Shown: positions 45,819 to 55,125, counted from the stretch's first letter. The stretch is DNA of 64,000 bases from Pannonibacter phragmitetus DSM 14782 (GCF_000382365.1 NZ_KB908218.1:186001-250000), one strand, 5' to 3'. Notes: generated by a model from the sequence alone, not told the origin. Numbers and translations are program-made.

Positions 45819-46568
45819 ATGAAAATCCTTGTGCCCGTAAAGCGGGTGATCGACTACAACGTCAAGGTTCGCGTGAAGCCGGATGGTTCCGGCGTCGAGC
45901 TGGCCAATGTGAAGATGTCGATGAACCCCTTCGACGAGATTTCCGTTGAAGAGGCCCTGCGCCTCAAGGAAGCTGGCAAGGCGACGGAAGTGGTGGTGGT
46001 GTCCATCGGGCCGGCTCAGGCGACTGAGACCCTGCGCACCGCGCTGGCCATGGGCGCCGACCGCGGCATTCTGGTGAAGACCGACGCCACGGTGGAGCCG
46101 CTGGCCGTTGCCAAGATCCTCAAGAAGGTCGTGGAAGCCGAAGAGCCGGGTCTCGTGATCCTCGGCAAGCAGGCCATCGACGATGACTGCAACCAGACCG
46201 GCCAGATGCTGGCGGCGCTGCTCGGCTGGGGCCAGGGCACCTTTGCATCCAAGGTCAGCGTTGGTGACGGCAGCGTGGACGTGACCCGTGAAGTGGACGG
46301 CGGCCTGCAGACCGTGTCGCTGAAGCTTCCGGCCATCGTCACCACGGACCTGCGCCTCAACGAGCCGCGCTATGCGTCCCTGCCGAACATCATGAAGGCG
46401 AAGAAGAAGCCGATCGACGAAAAGACCCCGGAAGACTTCGGTGTTGACGTCGCTCCGCGCCTGACCGTGCTGAAGACGGTTGAGCCGGCGTCCCGCCAGG
46501 CTGGCGTGAAGGTTGGCTCGGTGTCCGAGCTCGTGTCCAAGCTGAAGAACGAGGCCGGCGTCCTCTGA
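45819..46568 (+). CDS. etfB: Electron transfer flavoprotein beta subunit
   Basis: With EtfA it carries electrons from acyl-CoA dehydrogenases to ETF-ubiquinone oxidoreductase. It is 249 aa: it starts [13 protein letters not shown], contains the [15 protein letters not shown] motif, and ends with the AMP-binding region [20 protein letters not shown]. The start at 45819 follows GGGAGGA; the open frame upstream to 45780 is not homologous. etfA follows after 27 bp. Confidence 0.97.
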   Translation: MKILVPVKRVIDYNVKVRVKPDGSGVELANVKMSMNPFDEISVEEALRLKEAGKATEVVVVSIGPAQATETLRTALAMGADRGILVKTDATVEPLAVAKILKKVVEAEEPGLVILGKQAIDDDCNQTGQMLAALLGWGQGTFASKVSVGDGSVDVTREVDGGLQTVSLKLPAIVTTDLRLNEPRYASLPNIMKAKKKPIDEKTPEDFGVDVAPRLTVLKTVEPASRQAGVKVGSVSELVSKLKNEAGVL

Positions 46569-46595
46569 GGACCCGTCACAGGAGGATAAACACCC

Positions 46596-47534
46596 ATGAC
46601 GACACTTCTTGTGGCTGAACACGCCAATGGCGCCCTGAACGACGCAACCGGCAAGGCCCTGACCGCTGCAGTGAAGCTCGGCGGTGATGTGCATGTGCTG
46701 GTGGCCGGTGAGGGCGCCCGCTCTGCTGCCGAGGCTGCGGCCAAGCTCGCAGGCGTTGCCAAAGTTCTGGTGGCTGAAGGCGGCGCCGTCGCCCATCAGC
46801 TGGCCGAACCGGTGGCAGACCTGATCGTTTCGCTGGCCGGTGGCTATGACGCCATCGTTGCCGCCTCCACCGCCAGCGGCAAGAACATCCTGCCGCGCGT
46901 TGCAGCCCTGCTCGACGTGATGCAGATCTCTGACGTCACCGCCGTGATCGACGGCGAGACCTTCGAGCGCCCGATCTATGCCGGCAACGCCATCCAGACC
47001 GTCAAGTCGGGCGATGCCAAGAAGGTGATCACCGTGCGCACCGCCTCCTTCGCCGCTGCAGGCGAGGGCGGTTCGGCGGCCATCGAGGATGTGGCAGCTC
47101 CTGCGGACGGCGGCCTCTCCAGCTTCGCCGGCGAGGAACTGTCCCGCTCTGACCGTCCGGAACTGGCTTCGGCCAAGATCATCATCTCGGGCGGCCGTGC
47201 GCTGGGCTCTTCGGAGAAGTTCCAGGAAGTCATCATGCCGGTGGCGGATGCGCTGGGCGCGGCTGTCGGTGCCTCGCGCGCTGCGGTCGATGCGGGCTAT
47301 GCTCCGAACGACTGGCAGGTTGGCCAGACTGGCAAGGTGGTTGCCCCGCAGCTCTACATCGCCTGCGGCATCTCCGGCGCCATCCAGCATCTGGCCGGCA
47401 TGAAGGACTCCAAGGTCATCGTCGCCATCAACAAGGACGAGGAGGCCCCGATCTTCCAGGTGGCGGACTACGGCCTTGTCGGCGATCTTTTCGAAATCCT
47501 GCCGCAGCTGAAGGCGGAACTCGAAAAGGCCTGA
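46596..47534 (+). CDS. etfA: Electron transfer flavoprotein alpha subunit
   Basis: FAD-binding subunit, 312 aa. It starts [13 protein letters not shown]; the FAD domain carries [12 protein letters not shown] (about 199-210), [22 protein letters not shown] and [14 protein letters not shown], all diagnostic. AGGAGGA precedes the ATG. It is in one operon with etfB; a hairpin follows, so the next gene may be separately transcribed. Confidence 0.97.
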   Translation: MTTLLVAEHANGALNDATGKALTAAVKLGGDVHVLVAGEGARSAAEAAAKLAGVAKVLVAEGGAVAHQLAEPVADLIVSLAGGYDAIVAASTASGKNILPRVAALLDVMQISDVTAVIDGETFERPIYAGNAIQTVKSGDAKKVITVRTASFAAAGEGGSAAIEDVAAPADGGLSSFAGEELSRSDRPELASAKIIISGGRALGSSEKFQEVIMPVADALGAAVGASRAAVDAGYAPNDWQVGQTGKVVAPQLYIACGISGAIQHLAGMKDSKVIVAINKDEEAPIFQVADYGLVGDLFEILPQLKAELEKA

Positions 47535-47548
47535 TGGCACATCAAAAG

Positions 47549-47590
47549 GTTCAGGCTGCTGCGGACCTCCCGGCAGCCTGAACTGCTTTT
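47549..47590 (+). terminator. Probable terminator of etfBA
   Basis: GTTCAGGCTGC (47549-47559) and GCAGCCTGAAC (47573-47583) form a perfect 11-bp stem, followed by TGCTTTT. The T run is short. Confidence 0.6.
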
Positions 47591-47718
47591 GAAGGGGCAG
47601 GCAGAAGGAATGATCCGGTTTTATGGCCGTGGTCCTTGCCCGAAGCGGTGAACCTTGTAAAGAATAGCGCGGTTTGCGTGCATATACGGCACAGCCTGCA
47701 ACAGGATCGGATGAGACG

Positions 47719-48600
47719 ATGGTGGTCGAGATCAAGAAAGTCGGTGTGATCGGTTCGGGCCAGATGGGCAGCGGAATTGCCCATGTCTGCGCCGTGGCCG
47801 GATATCAGGTCTATCTGAACGACCTGTCCCGCGACCGGATCGAATCCGGTCTGGCGTCGATCAACGGCAACATGGCCCGTCAGGTGTCCAAGGGCCAGAT
47901 TTCCGAGGAAGACCGTTCCGCAGCTCTCGACCGGCTGCATGGCGCGGAAAACCTCGACATGCTGGCCGATGTGGACCTTGTCATCGAGTCTGCCATCGAG
48001 AACGAGCAGGTCAAGCGCAAGATCTTCTCCCAGCTCTGCCCGGTGCTGAAGCCCGAAGCGATGCTGGCGACCAACACCTCGTCCATCTCCATCACCCGTC
48101 TTGCTGCCACGACCGACCGGCCGGAGCGCTTCATCGGCATTCACTTCATGAACCCGGTTCCGATCATGGAGCTGGTGGAGCTGGTGCGCGGCATTGCCAC
48201 CGAAGACGAGACCTTCGAGGCCGCCAAGGGCTTCGTCGCCCGTCTCGGCAAGACCATTGCCGTGGCCGAGGATTTCCCGGCCTTCATGGTCAACCGCATC
48301 CTGCTGCCGATGATCAACGAAGCCATCTATACGCTCTATGAGGGTGTCGGCTCGGTGGAATCCATCGATACGGCCATGCGCCTTGGCGCCAACCATCCGA
48401 TGGGCCCGCTGCAGCTGGCGGATTTCATCGGCCTCGACACCTGCCTGTCCATCATGCAGGTGCTCTATGAGGGGCTCGCCGACAGCAAGTACCGCCCGTG
48501 CCCGCTGCTGGTGAAATATGTCGAGGCTGGCTGGCTTGGCCGCAAGACGCGCCGCGGCTTCTACGACTATCGCGGCGAAACGCCGGTTCCGACCCGCTGA
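47719..48600 (+). CDS. 3-hydroxybutyryl-CoA dehydrogenase
   Basis: NAD(P)-dependent oxidation of 3-hydroxyacyl-CoA, used in fatty-acid or polyhydroxybutyrate turnover. It has 293 aa. Rossmann motif GSGQMGSG is at 12-19; the catalytic His-Glu pair lies in GIHFMNPVPIMELVE; the C-terminal domain ends LGRKTRRGFYDY. The start at 47719 is by homology; the ribosome site is weak. It lies next to etfBA and an acyl-CoA ligase, consistent with beta-oxidation. The in vivo direction is unknown. Confidence 0.95.
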   Translation: MVVEIKKVGVIGSGQMGSGIAHVCAVAGYQVYLNDLSRDRIESGLASINGNMARQVSKGQISEEDRSAALDRLHGAENLDMLADVDLVIESAIENEQVKRKIFSQLCPVLKPEAMLATNTSSISITRLAATTDRPERFIGIHFMNPVPIMELVELVRGIATEDETFEAAKGFVARLGKTIAVAEDFPAFMVNRILLPMINEAIYTLYEGVGSVESIDTAMRLGANHPMGPLQLADFIGLDTCLSIMQVLYEGLADSKYRPCPLLVKYVEAGWLGRKTRRGFYDYRGETPVPTR

Positions 48601-48607
48601 CGGCGGC

Positions 48608-50101
48608 ATGAACCTCGCCCGCTACTGCCTCACCCGCGCTGCGCCCGATCCGGGCGCGGTGGCGCTGGAGGTGGTGGGGCCGGGCGGGGCGCTGCTGGAA
48701 CGCTGGAGCTACGGCGATCTCACCGCAAGCGTGCTGTCTGTTGCAGGCGGGCTTGCGGGCGAAGGCTTGATGTGGGGCGACCGCATCCTCCTGCGCATCG
48801 GCCATTCCAGCGATTTTCCGCTTTTCTTCTTTGGTGCCATTGCCGCCGGTTTCGTGCCGGTGCCCAGCTCCGCGCTGCTGACCGGGCCGGAATGCGACAT
48901 GCTTATGGCTGATAGCGGGGCGGTGGCCGTCATTCATGACGGGAAAACGCCGCTGCCGCAGCCGCGTGATGGGGTGCGCTTCATCGGGCCGGAGGGCATT
49001 GCAGCGCTCAAGAGCGCGCCGCAGGGCAGCTTTGCGGCCACGCAGCGCGATGATCCGGCCTTCATCGTCTATACCTCCGGCACCAGTGGCCGCCCGAAGG
49101 GCGTGCTGCACGCACAGCGCACCGCCTCTGGGCGCCGTCCCATGGATCAGGGGTGGTACGGCATTTCGTCCTCTGACAGGCTGCTGCATGCAGGCGCCTT
49201 CAACTGGACCTACACGCTCGGCGTTGGCCTGATGGACCCCTGGGCCAATGGCGCGACCAGCATTGTCTATGATGGTCCACGCGATCCGCATGTCTGGCCG
49301 GACCTGCTGGAGGCCACAGGTGCAACGCTGTTTGCGGCGGTGCCTAGTCTTTACCGGCGGATCCTGAAATACGGTGATGTTGAGCCGCACCGTTTCCCGC
49401 GCCTGCGTCATGGGTTGACTGCAGGTGAGGCCTTGCCCGCAGCATTGCATGAGGAGTGGGCCCGCCGCAGCGGCAGGCCGCTTTATGAAGCGCTGGGCAT
49501 GAGCGAGATTTCCACCTACGTCTCCAGCGGCCCGCAGGTGCCCACGCGCCCCGGCAGCCCCGGCAAGCCGCAGGCCGGACGTTCCATCGCCATTCTGCCG
49601 GAGGAGGGCGGCGATACGCCGTTGCCCCTTGGCGAAACGGGTCTTCTGGCCGTCTCGCGTGAGGATCCGGGTCTGATGCTGGGCTACTGGCAGCGGCCGC
49701 AGGATACGGCAGAGGTGATGCGCGGCAGCTGGTTCCTGACCGGCGACCGTGCCCGTCAGGATGCGGAGGGCTATCTGTGGTACGAGGGCCGCGCTGACGA
49801 TGTGATGAATGCCTTCGGTTATCGCGTTGCGCCGGAAGAGGTGGAACGCGTCATTGCCAGCCATCCGGACGTGGCGGATGTGGCGGTGACGGCGGTGCCC
49901 TCGGCCAATGGCATCAGCCTTGTCACCGCCTTTCTTGTGCCCCGTGAGGGCGCAGCGCTGGATGCCGATGCTGTTGCTGCCTTCGCTGCGGAGAGGCTGG
50001 CGGAATACAAGCGGCCCAAGGTCTACCGCCTTGTTCCGGATCTGCCGCGCACGCCTTCCGGAAAGCTGCAGCGCAAGGCTCTGTGGCGGGAACCATCCTG
50101 A
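48608..50101 (+). CDS. AMP-forming acyl-CoA/benzoate-CoA-ligase-like synthetase
   Basis: ANL-superfamily ligase, 497 aa. P-loop YTSGTSGRPKGV is near 154-165; the A5 motif is EALGMSEIS; the C-terminal catalytic lysine is Lys486 in PSGKLQRKAL. The overall pattern (benzoate-CoA-ligase-like, with RADDVMNAFGYRVAPEEVE) indicates a medium- or aromatic-acid ligase; the substrate is not predictable. The start is 7 bp after the hydroxybutyryl-CoA dehydrogenase stop, so one transcript. Confidence 0.9.
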   Translation: MNLARYCLTRAAPDPGAVALEVVGPGGALLERWSYGDLTASVLSVAGGLAGEGLMWGDRILLRIGHSSDFPLFFFGAIAAGFVPVPSSALLTGPECDMLMADSGAVAVIHDGKTPLPQPRDGVRFIGPEGIAALKSAPQGSFAATQRDDPAFIVYTSGTSGRPKGVLHAQRTASGRRPMDQGWYGISSSDRLLHAGAFNWTYTLGVGLMDPWANGATSIVYDGPRDPHVWPDLLEATGATLFAAVPSLYRRILKYGDVEPHRFPRLRHGLTAGEALPAALHEEWARRSGRPLYEALGMSEISTYVSSGPQVPTRPGSPGKPQAGRSIAILPEEGGDTPLPLGETGLLAVSREDPGLMLGYWQRPQDTAEVMRGSWFLTGDRARQDAEGYLWYEGRADDVMNAFGYRVAPEEVERVIASHPDVADVAVTAVPSANGISLVTAFLVPREGAALDADAVAAFAAERLAEYKRPKVYRLVPDLPRTPSGKLQRKALWREPS

Positions 50102-50107
50102 GAGATG

Positions 50108-50122
50108 TTAACGGCAGATTAA
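50108..50122. promoter_or_regulatory. Perfect CtrA box before the first small protein gene
   Basis: TTAACGGCAGATTAA is an exact TTAA-N7-TTAA, 42 bp before the ATG at 50165 and only 7 bp after the ligase stop. Position and sequence fit direct CtrA control of the small gene. Confidence 0.65.
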
Positions 50123-50164
50123 CCTTCTTGCCGCACACTGGATACCATCAGGAAAGGTAGATCC

Positions 50165-50365
50165 ATGAGCAGCGCATCCATCGCAGCCGCGCTTGTCGGG
50201 GCAACACAGGCCCAGACCCAGCAGCAGCTTCAGGCCAAGATGCTGAAGATGTCCATGCAGCCGGATCAGTCCATTGTGGCCATGCTGGATCAGGCGGCTT
50301 CCTCCGGTTCCGGATCTTCGCCGCTTGCCGCAGGTACCGGCGGGCTTGTCGACGTTACCGTCTGA
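50165..50365 (+). CDS. Small YjfB-like putative motility protein
   Basis: A 66-aa protein. The N-terminal helix ASIAAALVGATQAQTQQQLQ and the following KMLKMSMQPDQSIVAML resemble the YjfB putative-motility family; the tail ends in G-G-L-V-D-V-T-V. The ribosome site AGGAAAGG precedes the ATG. It is predicted soluble, without signal peptide or cysteine. A perfect CtrA box lies 42 bp upstream and a possible terminator follows. The family match is by eye; the biochemical role is unknown. It shares its C-terminal pattern with the next two small genes. Confidence 0.7.
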   Translation: MSSASIAAALVGATQAQTQQQLQAKMLKMSMQPDQSIVAMLDQAASSGSGSSPLAAGTGGLVDVTV

Positions 50366-50403
50366 CCACCTCCAGAAACGTCCCGCTCAAGCCCTCCCGC
50401 CCT

Positions 50404-50437
50404 GGCCAAAGCCCGTCCGGGCTGGAGCTTTTTGGCC
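50404..50437 (+). terminator. Possible terminator after the 66-aa gene
   Basis: GGCCAAA (50404-50410) can pair with TTTGGCC (50431-50437) around an inner AGCCCG/CGGGCT stem, with a T5 run inside the right arm. The inner loop is tight, so this is uncertain. Confidence 0.4.
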
Positions 50438-50521
50438 GTTTACCAAGTTTTCCTCTGATAAAATCAACTGGCGGGAATCAGGGTAGTGATTCCGTAATAT
50501 TTGGCCTCTTTGATTTTATGG

Positions 50522-50536
50522 TTAATCAATAGTTAA
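50522..50536. promoter_or_regulatory. Perfect CtrA box in the AT-rich region
   Basis: TTAATCAATAGTTAA is an exact TTAA-N7-TTAA, 195 bp before the ATG at 50731. The AT-rich context raises the chance of a random match, so it is weaker evidence than the box at 50108. Confidence 0.55.
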
Positions 50537-50730
50537 GGCCTTATTTGTGCCCCTCTGATTTTATTGGGTTATTTCTATACTAACCTAGCGTAATTAGACT
50601 TTTTAATAAAATTTTAGATAATTTGCCTGATTCGTTGTAATGTTTGCTTTGGGTCTGTGGCCTATCTTATCCTCCGTGGCATTCCAGCAATCTTGCCGTT
50701 CGCCGGCAGATGCTCACGATGGAGGTGCAC

Positions 50731-50976
50731 ATGGCGGAGATCGAAAGCTACCGCGGTGTTCCAGCCTCTGCGCTGAGAGAGGAGCAAAACCTCTCGGAAC
50801 GCCGCACTGAACGGTTCGAGGAATTCAACGCAAGGCGCAGCGCCATGCTGGCCGAAGCGGTGAACCGCGAAGCGAACAGTAAGGCGAACCGCGCAGAGCA
50901 ATTGAGTGAAGATGCCGATCGCATCGCGCGCCGTGCCGTTACCGGTATGGGAAAACGCATCGATGTGACGGTCTGA
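50731..50976 (+). CDS. Small charged helical protein, C-terminal IDVTV
   Basis: An 81-aa protein. Residues about 15-70 are highly charged (Arg, Glu) and predicted helical, probably coiled coil; the tail is G-K-R-I-D-V-T-V. GGAGG 6 bp before ATG 50731 makes this start clear; a longer frame from 50644 is unlikely. It has no membrane segment or signal. It forms a pair with the next gene, 57 bp away. I do not recognise a family beyond the shared tail. Function unknown. Confidence 0.65.
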   Translation: MAEIESYRGVPASALREEQNLSERRTERFEEFNARRSAMLAEAVNREANSKANRAEQLSEDADRIARRAVTGMGKRIDVTV

Positions 50977-51033
50977 TCCCGGCATTCTCCGGGCTCCGGC
51001 TGGCGCAGGCATCAACTGGAAAGGGCTTGAGTT

Positions 51034-51258
51034 ATGGTTGCAATTTCCGGAACTGCATCGGCTGATCTCGCTGCGTCGGGCGTGCGTCCTGACTATTCCG
51101 CCAGGGCTGCGCAGGATACTGCCCGGGTTGAGCGTCAGGCCTCGGAACGCCAGACGGAAGAGCGCCGCGAGACCGTGCAGGAGACGTCCCGCCAGGAAGA
51201 ACAGCGCGAAAGCCGCAAGATTCCTGGTCTCGGCAATGCGGTGGACATCACCGCCTGA
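51034..51258 (+). CDS. Small charged protein, C-terminal VDITA
   Basis: A 74-aa protein. The N terminus is small and polar; residues about 30-62 are almost entirely Glu, Arg, Gln and Ser (a charged helix), and the end is G-L-G-N-A-V-D-I-T-A. GGAAAGGG precedes the ATG. Same orientation as, and probably cotranscribed with, the 81-aa gene; a strong terminator follows. Family unknown to me. The G-x-x-V-D-I tail recalls YjfB-type proteins. Confidence 0.65.
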   Translation: MVAISGTASADLAASGVRPDYSARAAQDTARVERQASERQTEERRETVQETSRQEEQRESRKIPGLGNAVDITA

Positions 51259-51287
51259 CGGTGGACGGCTTCACCAGCAGAACCATG

Positions 51288-51315
51288 GCCCCGCTCCGGC
51301 GGGGCTTTGTTTTTT
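51288..51315 (+). terminator. Intrinsic terminator after the small-protein genes
   Basis: GCCCCGC (51288-51294), TCCG loop, GCGGGGC (51299-51305), then TTTGTTTTTT. Confidence 0.88.
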
Positions 51316-51387
51316 GCAGGGCTGTGTTTTTTGCGGGGCTGGCGGTGATGAAGGGCGGGGTTGTTTCCGCAACCATCCGCCGCCCGC

Positions 51388-52062
51388 CTAACCTGCCGTC
51401 TTGCCCGGTGCCTTTGCCCGTGCCGCATCAATCAGCTGCAGCGCGTCCTCATGGTCCCATTCGGCCGGGCCATACATGGTGCCGATCTCGCAGCCGTCGG
51501 GTCCGGCAAGGATCGTTGTCGGCAGGCCGGTGGCGCGGGCCTTGCTGCGCAGGTCCTGGAACACGGCGTTCGACGCATCCGAGTAGTAGGTCAGCGAAGC
51601 AACGCCGATTTCGTCAAGGAAGGCCTTGGGTTTTTCCGGCCCGCCCCGGTCGAGGTTCACCGTGACCACCGCGAAGTCATCGCCATTGCGCGCCTGAGCC
51701 AGCCGGTCCAGCGCGGGCATTTCCTTGCGGCAGGGGGCGCACCAGGTGGCCCAGAGGTTCAGCAGGACCGTCTTGCCGGTGAACTGTGCGATGCTCACGT
51801 CCTCCCCGTTCGGCCCCTTGAACTTCAGATCGCGCAGATCAAGAGGCTTCTGGGCGGGCAGGAAGGCGGCCACATCGCCCTTGGCAAAGGGCTTGGCCGC
51901 AGAGGCTGCCGCCATCGAGGCCTGGCAGCTTTTCCCTGCGCTTGTGTTGCCACCGGGGCTGCCAATCACGTATACCGCCGCAATGGCTGAAAGCAGACCG
52001 GCCGCAGCGACCGCAACCAGCGGGCGCCTGTAACCGGAGCGGGTCTGTCTTGTCGGCTTCAT
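51388..52062 (-). CDS. tlpA: Membrane-anchored thioredoxin-like protein TlpA
   Basis: Periplasmic disulfide reductase known from Bradyrhizobium japonicum, needed there for cytochrome aa3 (CuA site) assembly. It has 224 aa. The N-terminal anchor covers about 14-35, a conserved cysteine sits near residue 46, the active site WCAPC is at 107-111, and the later Cys-containing [15 protein letters not shown] segment matches TlpA. The start at 52062 is preferred over a GTG at 52086. It diverges from argH, the usual arrangement in Rhizobiales. Confidence 0.92.
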   Translation of the reverse strand: MKPTRQTRSGYRRPLVAVAAAGLLSAIAAVYVIGSPGGNTSAGKSCQASMAAASAAKPFAKGDVAAFLPAQKPLDLRDLKFKGPNGEDVSIAQFTGKTVLLNLWATWCAPCRKEMPALDRLAQARNGDDFAVVTVNLDRGGPEKPKAFLDEIGVASLTYYSDASNAVFQDLRSKARATGLPTTILAGPDGCEIGTMYGPAEWDHEDALQLIDAARAKAPGKTAG

Positions 52063-52117
52063 GTCTTCTTCACCTGGCAAGGGCACCTCTCCGGGGCGTC
52101 TATCAAGAGGCAGTCAT

Positions 52118-53503
52118 ATGAGCAACCGCATGTGGGGCGGCCGTTTCGCCGAAGGCCCGGACGCGATCATGGAAGAGATCAACGCGTCCATCGGCTTCGA
52201 TCAGAAGCTATACAGGCAGGATATAGAGGGTTCCAAGGCCCATGTCCGCATGCTGGCCGCGCAGCAGATTGTCGCGGGCGAGGATGCCGAAAAGATCGTT
52301 CACGGTCTCGACACGATCCTGTCAGAGATCGAGACGGGCAAATTCACCTTCTCCCGCGCCCTTGAAGACATTCACATGAACATCGAGGCGCGCCTTGCCG
52401 AGCTGATCGGTGCGCCGGCCGGACGCCTGCACACCGCCCGCTCGCGCAATGACCAGGTGGCGACCGATTTCCGCCTGTGGGTGCGCGATACGCTGGATAC
52501 GCTCGATGGCCAGCTGGCCGAGCTGCTGGTGGCGCTGGCCGAAAAGGCCGAGACCCATGCCGCCGACGTGATGCCGGGCTTCACCCATCTCCAGTCGGCT
52601 CAGCCGGTCACTTTCGGCCACCACATGATGGCCTATGTGGAGATGTTTGCCCGCGACCGCAGCCGCTTTGCCGATGCGCGCAAGCGCATGAACGAATCCC
52701 CGCTGGGCTCTGCCGCGCTCGCCGGCACGTCCTTCCCGATCGACCGCGAAGCAACCGCGAAGGCGCTTGGCTTCGACCGGCCGATGGCCAATTCGCTCGA
52801 CGGCGTGTCCGACCGCGACTTCGTCATCGAGGCGCTTTCTGCTGCCTCCATCTGCTCGATGCACCTGTCGCGCTTTGCCGAGGAAATCGTGCTGTGGTGT
52901 TCGGCCCAGTTCGGCTTCATCAAGCTGTCGGACAAGTTCTCGACCGGCTCCTCGATCATGCCGCAGAAAAAGAACCCGGATGCAGCCGAACTGGTGCGCG
53001 CCAAGACGGGCCGGATCTACGGCGGCATGATGGCGCTGCTGGTGATGATGAAGGGCCTGCCGCTCGCCTATTCCAAGGACATGCAGGAAGACAAGGAGCA
53101 GGCTTTCGACGCCCTGCCGTCCCTGTCGCTGGCACTTGCCGCCATGACCGGCATGGTGCGGGACATGGAGCCGCAGGTGAAGCGCCTGAAGAAGGCCGCA
53201 GGCTCCGGCTATTCCACCGCAACGGATCTGGCCGACTGGCTGGTGCGCGTGCTTGGCATGCCTTTCCGCGATGCCCACCACGTCACCGGCAAGATCGTCG
53301 GCTATGCGGTTGCCGAAAGCGTTGAGCTTGAAAAGGTGCCGCTGGCCGTGATGCAGGAAATCGAGCCGCGCATCACCCGCGAGATCTATTCCGTGCTGAC
53401 CGTCGACAAGTCGGTGAAGAGCCGCACCAGCTACGGCGGCACGGCTCCGGCCAATGTGCGCAAGCAGGCCCGCCGCTGGCTGAAGCAGCTGGCCAAGGGC
53501 TGA
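52118..53503 (+). CDS. argH: Argininosuccinate lyase
   Basis: Last step of arginine synthesis, releasing fumarate. It has 461 aa, of the fumarase/aspartase superfamily. It begins [26 protein letters not shown] is the substrate motif, and the flexible catalytic-serine loop [12 protein letters not shown] is near residue 279. AGAGG precedes the ATG; the open frame upstream to 52061 is not homologous. It is followed by a tiny lipoprotein and lysA. Confidence 0.97.
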   Translation: MSNRMWGGRFAEGPDAIMEEINASIGFDQKLYRQDIEGSKAHVRMLAAQQIVAGEDAEKIVHGLDTILSEIETGKFTFSRALEDIHMNIEARLAELIGAPAGRLHTARSRNDQVATDFRLWVRDTLDTLDGQLAELLVALAEKAETHAADVMPGFTHLQSAQPVTFGHHMMAYVEMFARDRSRFADARKRMNESPLGSAALAGTSFPIDREATAKALGFDRPMANSLDGVSDRDFVIEALSAASICSMHLSRFAEEIVLWCSAQFGFIKLSDKFSTGSSIMPQKKNPDAAELVRAKTGRIYGGMMALLVMMKGLPLAYSKDMQEDKEQAFDALPSLSLALAAMTGMVRDMEPQVKRLKKAAGSGYSTATDLADWLVRVLGMPFRDAHHVTGKIVGYAVAESVELEKVPLAVMQEIEPRITREIYSVLTVDKSVKSRTSYGGTAPANVRKQARRWLKQLAKG

Positions 53504-53631
53504 GGAACCAGTGCGGGCGCCTGTCGCTTGCGGTCTGGGCGCCCGCACTTGCATCCGGCGCGGGGCTTGCCGCGCGCGGGAAGGCGTGCGACGACATCGC
53601 ACCTGAGACGTTTCATGCAACGAGGTCCGAC

Positions 53632-53787
53632 ATGCTGAAGAACCGGCGCTTTCTGACTGCTGCCACCTGCATTCTCTGCCTTGGTCTGGCCGTTTCGGCC
53701 TGTGGCCGCCGCGGCTCCCTTGAAAAGCCGCGTCCTGCGGCCGCTGTCGAGGTCATGCCGCATCTGGCCGCCGCTCAGCTGGCCTGA
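53632..53787 (+). CDS. lptM: Small LptM-like lipoprotein
   Basis: A 51-aa protein with a typical lipoprotein signal peptide: basic start MLKNRR, hydrophobic core, lipobox VSAC with the lipidated cysteine at residue 24, followed by G-R-R-G-S-L-E-K-P, the CGxxGxLxxP signature of LptM (YifL), which helps mature the LptD outer-membrane translocon. Location between argH and lysA is the conserved position of this gene in alphaproteobacteria. It is small enough to be missed by automatic calling. The ribosome site is weak. Confidence 0.82.
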   Translation: MLKNRRFLTAATCILCLGLAVSACGRRGSLEKPRPAAAVEVMPHLAAAQLA

Positions 53788-53859
53788 TCTGCAAGCTCGA
53801 TCGACAGCCTGATGCTTCTGCCGTGAGGGCGTGCTGCCTGCGGTGTTCCGGGATTTGCC

Positions 53860-55125
53860 ATGCATCATTTCGAGATGAAAAACGGCGTTCTCCATGCGGA
53901 GGACGTCAGCCTCGCGGCCATGGCGGAAGCGGTAGGCACGCCGTTCTATTGCTATTCGGCGGCAACGCTGGAGCGCCACTACCGTGTGTTTGCGCAGGCG
54001 CTGCAAGGCATTCCGTCCCTGGTCTGCTTCGCGGTGAAGGCCAATTCCAATCTCGCTGTGCTGCGCACGCTGGCCCGGCTTGGCGCAGGCATGGATGTGG
54101 TTTCGGAAGGCGAAGCCCGCCGGGCGCTGGCCGCAGGCACGCCGCCGGAGCGCATCATGTTCTCCGGCGTCGGCAAGACCGAAGCCGAGCATGCCTTTGG
54201 CCTTGAGCAGGGCATCTTCTGCTTCAACGTGGAATCCGAGCCGGAGCTGATCCAGCTCTCGCGTGTGGCGCAAGCGCTGGGCAAGACGGCGCGGGTGTCG
54301 TTGCGCATCAATCCGGATGTGGACGCCCGCACCCATGCCAAGATCTCCACCGGCAAGTCGGAGAACAAGTTCGGCATTCCCTGGAAGCGCGCCCGCGAGG
54401 CCTATGCGGTGGCCGCGCGCCTGCCGGGCATCAAGGTCAGCGGCATCGACATGCATATCGGCTCGCAGATCACCGAGCTGGAGCCTTTCGATGCAGCTTT
54501 CTCAAGGCTTGGCGAGCTTGTGGCGCAGCTACGCTCCGACGGGCATGAGATTGATCACGTCGATCTTGGTGGCGGCCTGGGTGTGCCCTATGTGTTTGAT
54601 AACACCCCGCCGCCGCACCCGGACGACTATGCTGCTGTCGTGCGCAAACATGTGGAGCGGCTGGACTGTCAGGTGATCTTCGAGCCCGGCCGCCTGATTG
54701 CGGGCAATGCCGGCATTCTGGTCACCCGCGTCATCTATGTGAAGAAGGGCGAGGACAAGTCCTTCGTCATCGTTGATGCGGCCATGAACGATCTGATCCG
54801 GCCGACGCTGTATGATGCCTGGCACGAGGTTGGACCGGTGGTGGAACCGGCCGCTGACAGCGGGCGAATCATTGCCGATGTGGTGGGTCCGGTCTGCGAA
54901 ACGGGCGACTATCTCGCTCTTGGCCGTGATCTGCCGGAGGTGAAGGCCGGGGACCTGCTGGCGGTTTATACCGCCGGTGCCTACGGCGCGACACAATCCT
55001 CCAGCTACAATACCCGCCTTCTTGTGCCCGAAGTGCTTGTGAATGGCTCGCAATATGCCGTGATCCGTCCGCGCGCGTCCTATGAGGACCTGCTGGGACT
55101 GGACAGGATGCCGGACTGGCTTTGA
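53860..55125 (+). CDS. lysA: Diaminopimelate decarboxylase
   Basis: PLP enzyme converting meso-diaminopimelate to lysine. It is 421 aa, alanine-racemase fold type III. PLP lysine Lys60 is in CFAVKANSN; DMHIGSQ and EPGRLIAGNAG bind phosphate and substrate; the C-terminal CETGDYLALGRDL and YTAGAYG are conserved. The start is ATG 53860. It is downstream of argH and the lipoprotein gene, with 123 bp before the TIGR02302 gene. Confidence 0.97.
   Translation: MHHFEMKNGVLHAEDVSLAAMAEAVGTPFYCYSAATLERHYRVFAQALQGIPSLVCFAVKANSNLAVLRTLARLGAGMDVVSEGEARRALAAGTPPERIMFSGVGKTEAEHAFGLEQGIFCFNVESEPELIQLSRVAQALGKTARVSLRINPDVDARTHAKISTGKSENKFGIPWKRAREAYAVAARLPGIKVSGIDMHIGSQITELEPFDAAFSRLGELVAQLRSDGHEIDHVDLGGGLGVPYVFDNTPPPHPDDYAAVVRKHVERLDCQVIFEPGRLIAGNAGILVTRVIYVKKGEDKSFVIVDAAMNDLIRPTLYDAWHEVGPVVEPAADSGRIIADVVGPVCETGDYLALGRDLPEVKAGDLLAVYTAGAYGATQSSSYNTRLLVPEVLVNGSQYAVIRPRASYEDLLGLDRMPDWL

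Larger units (their letters stand above)
50366..50730. other. AT-rich intergenic region with CtrA box
   Basis: 365 bp without a gene. The part from about 50455 to 50640 is strongly AT-rich, in marked contrast to the GC-rich surroundings. It holds a perfect CtrA box at 50522-50536, poly-T/poly-A runs, and a candidate terminator at its left end. Confidence 0.6.
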
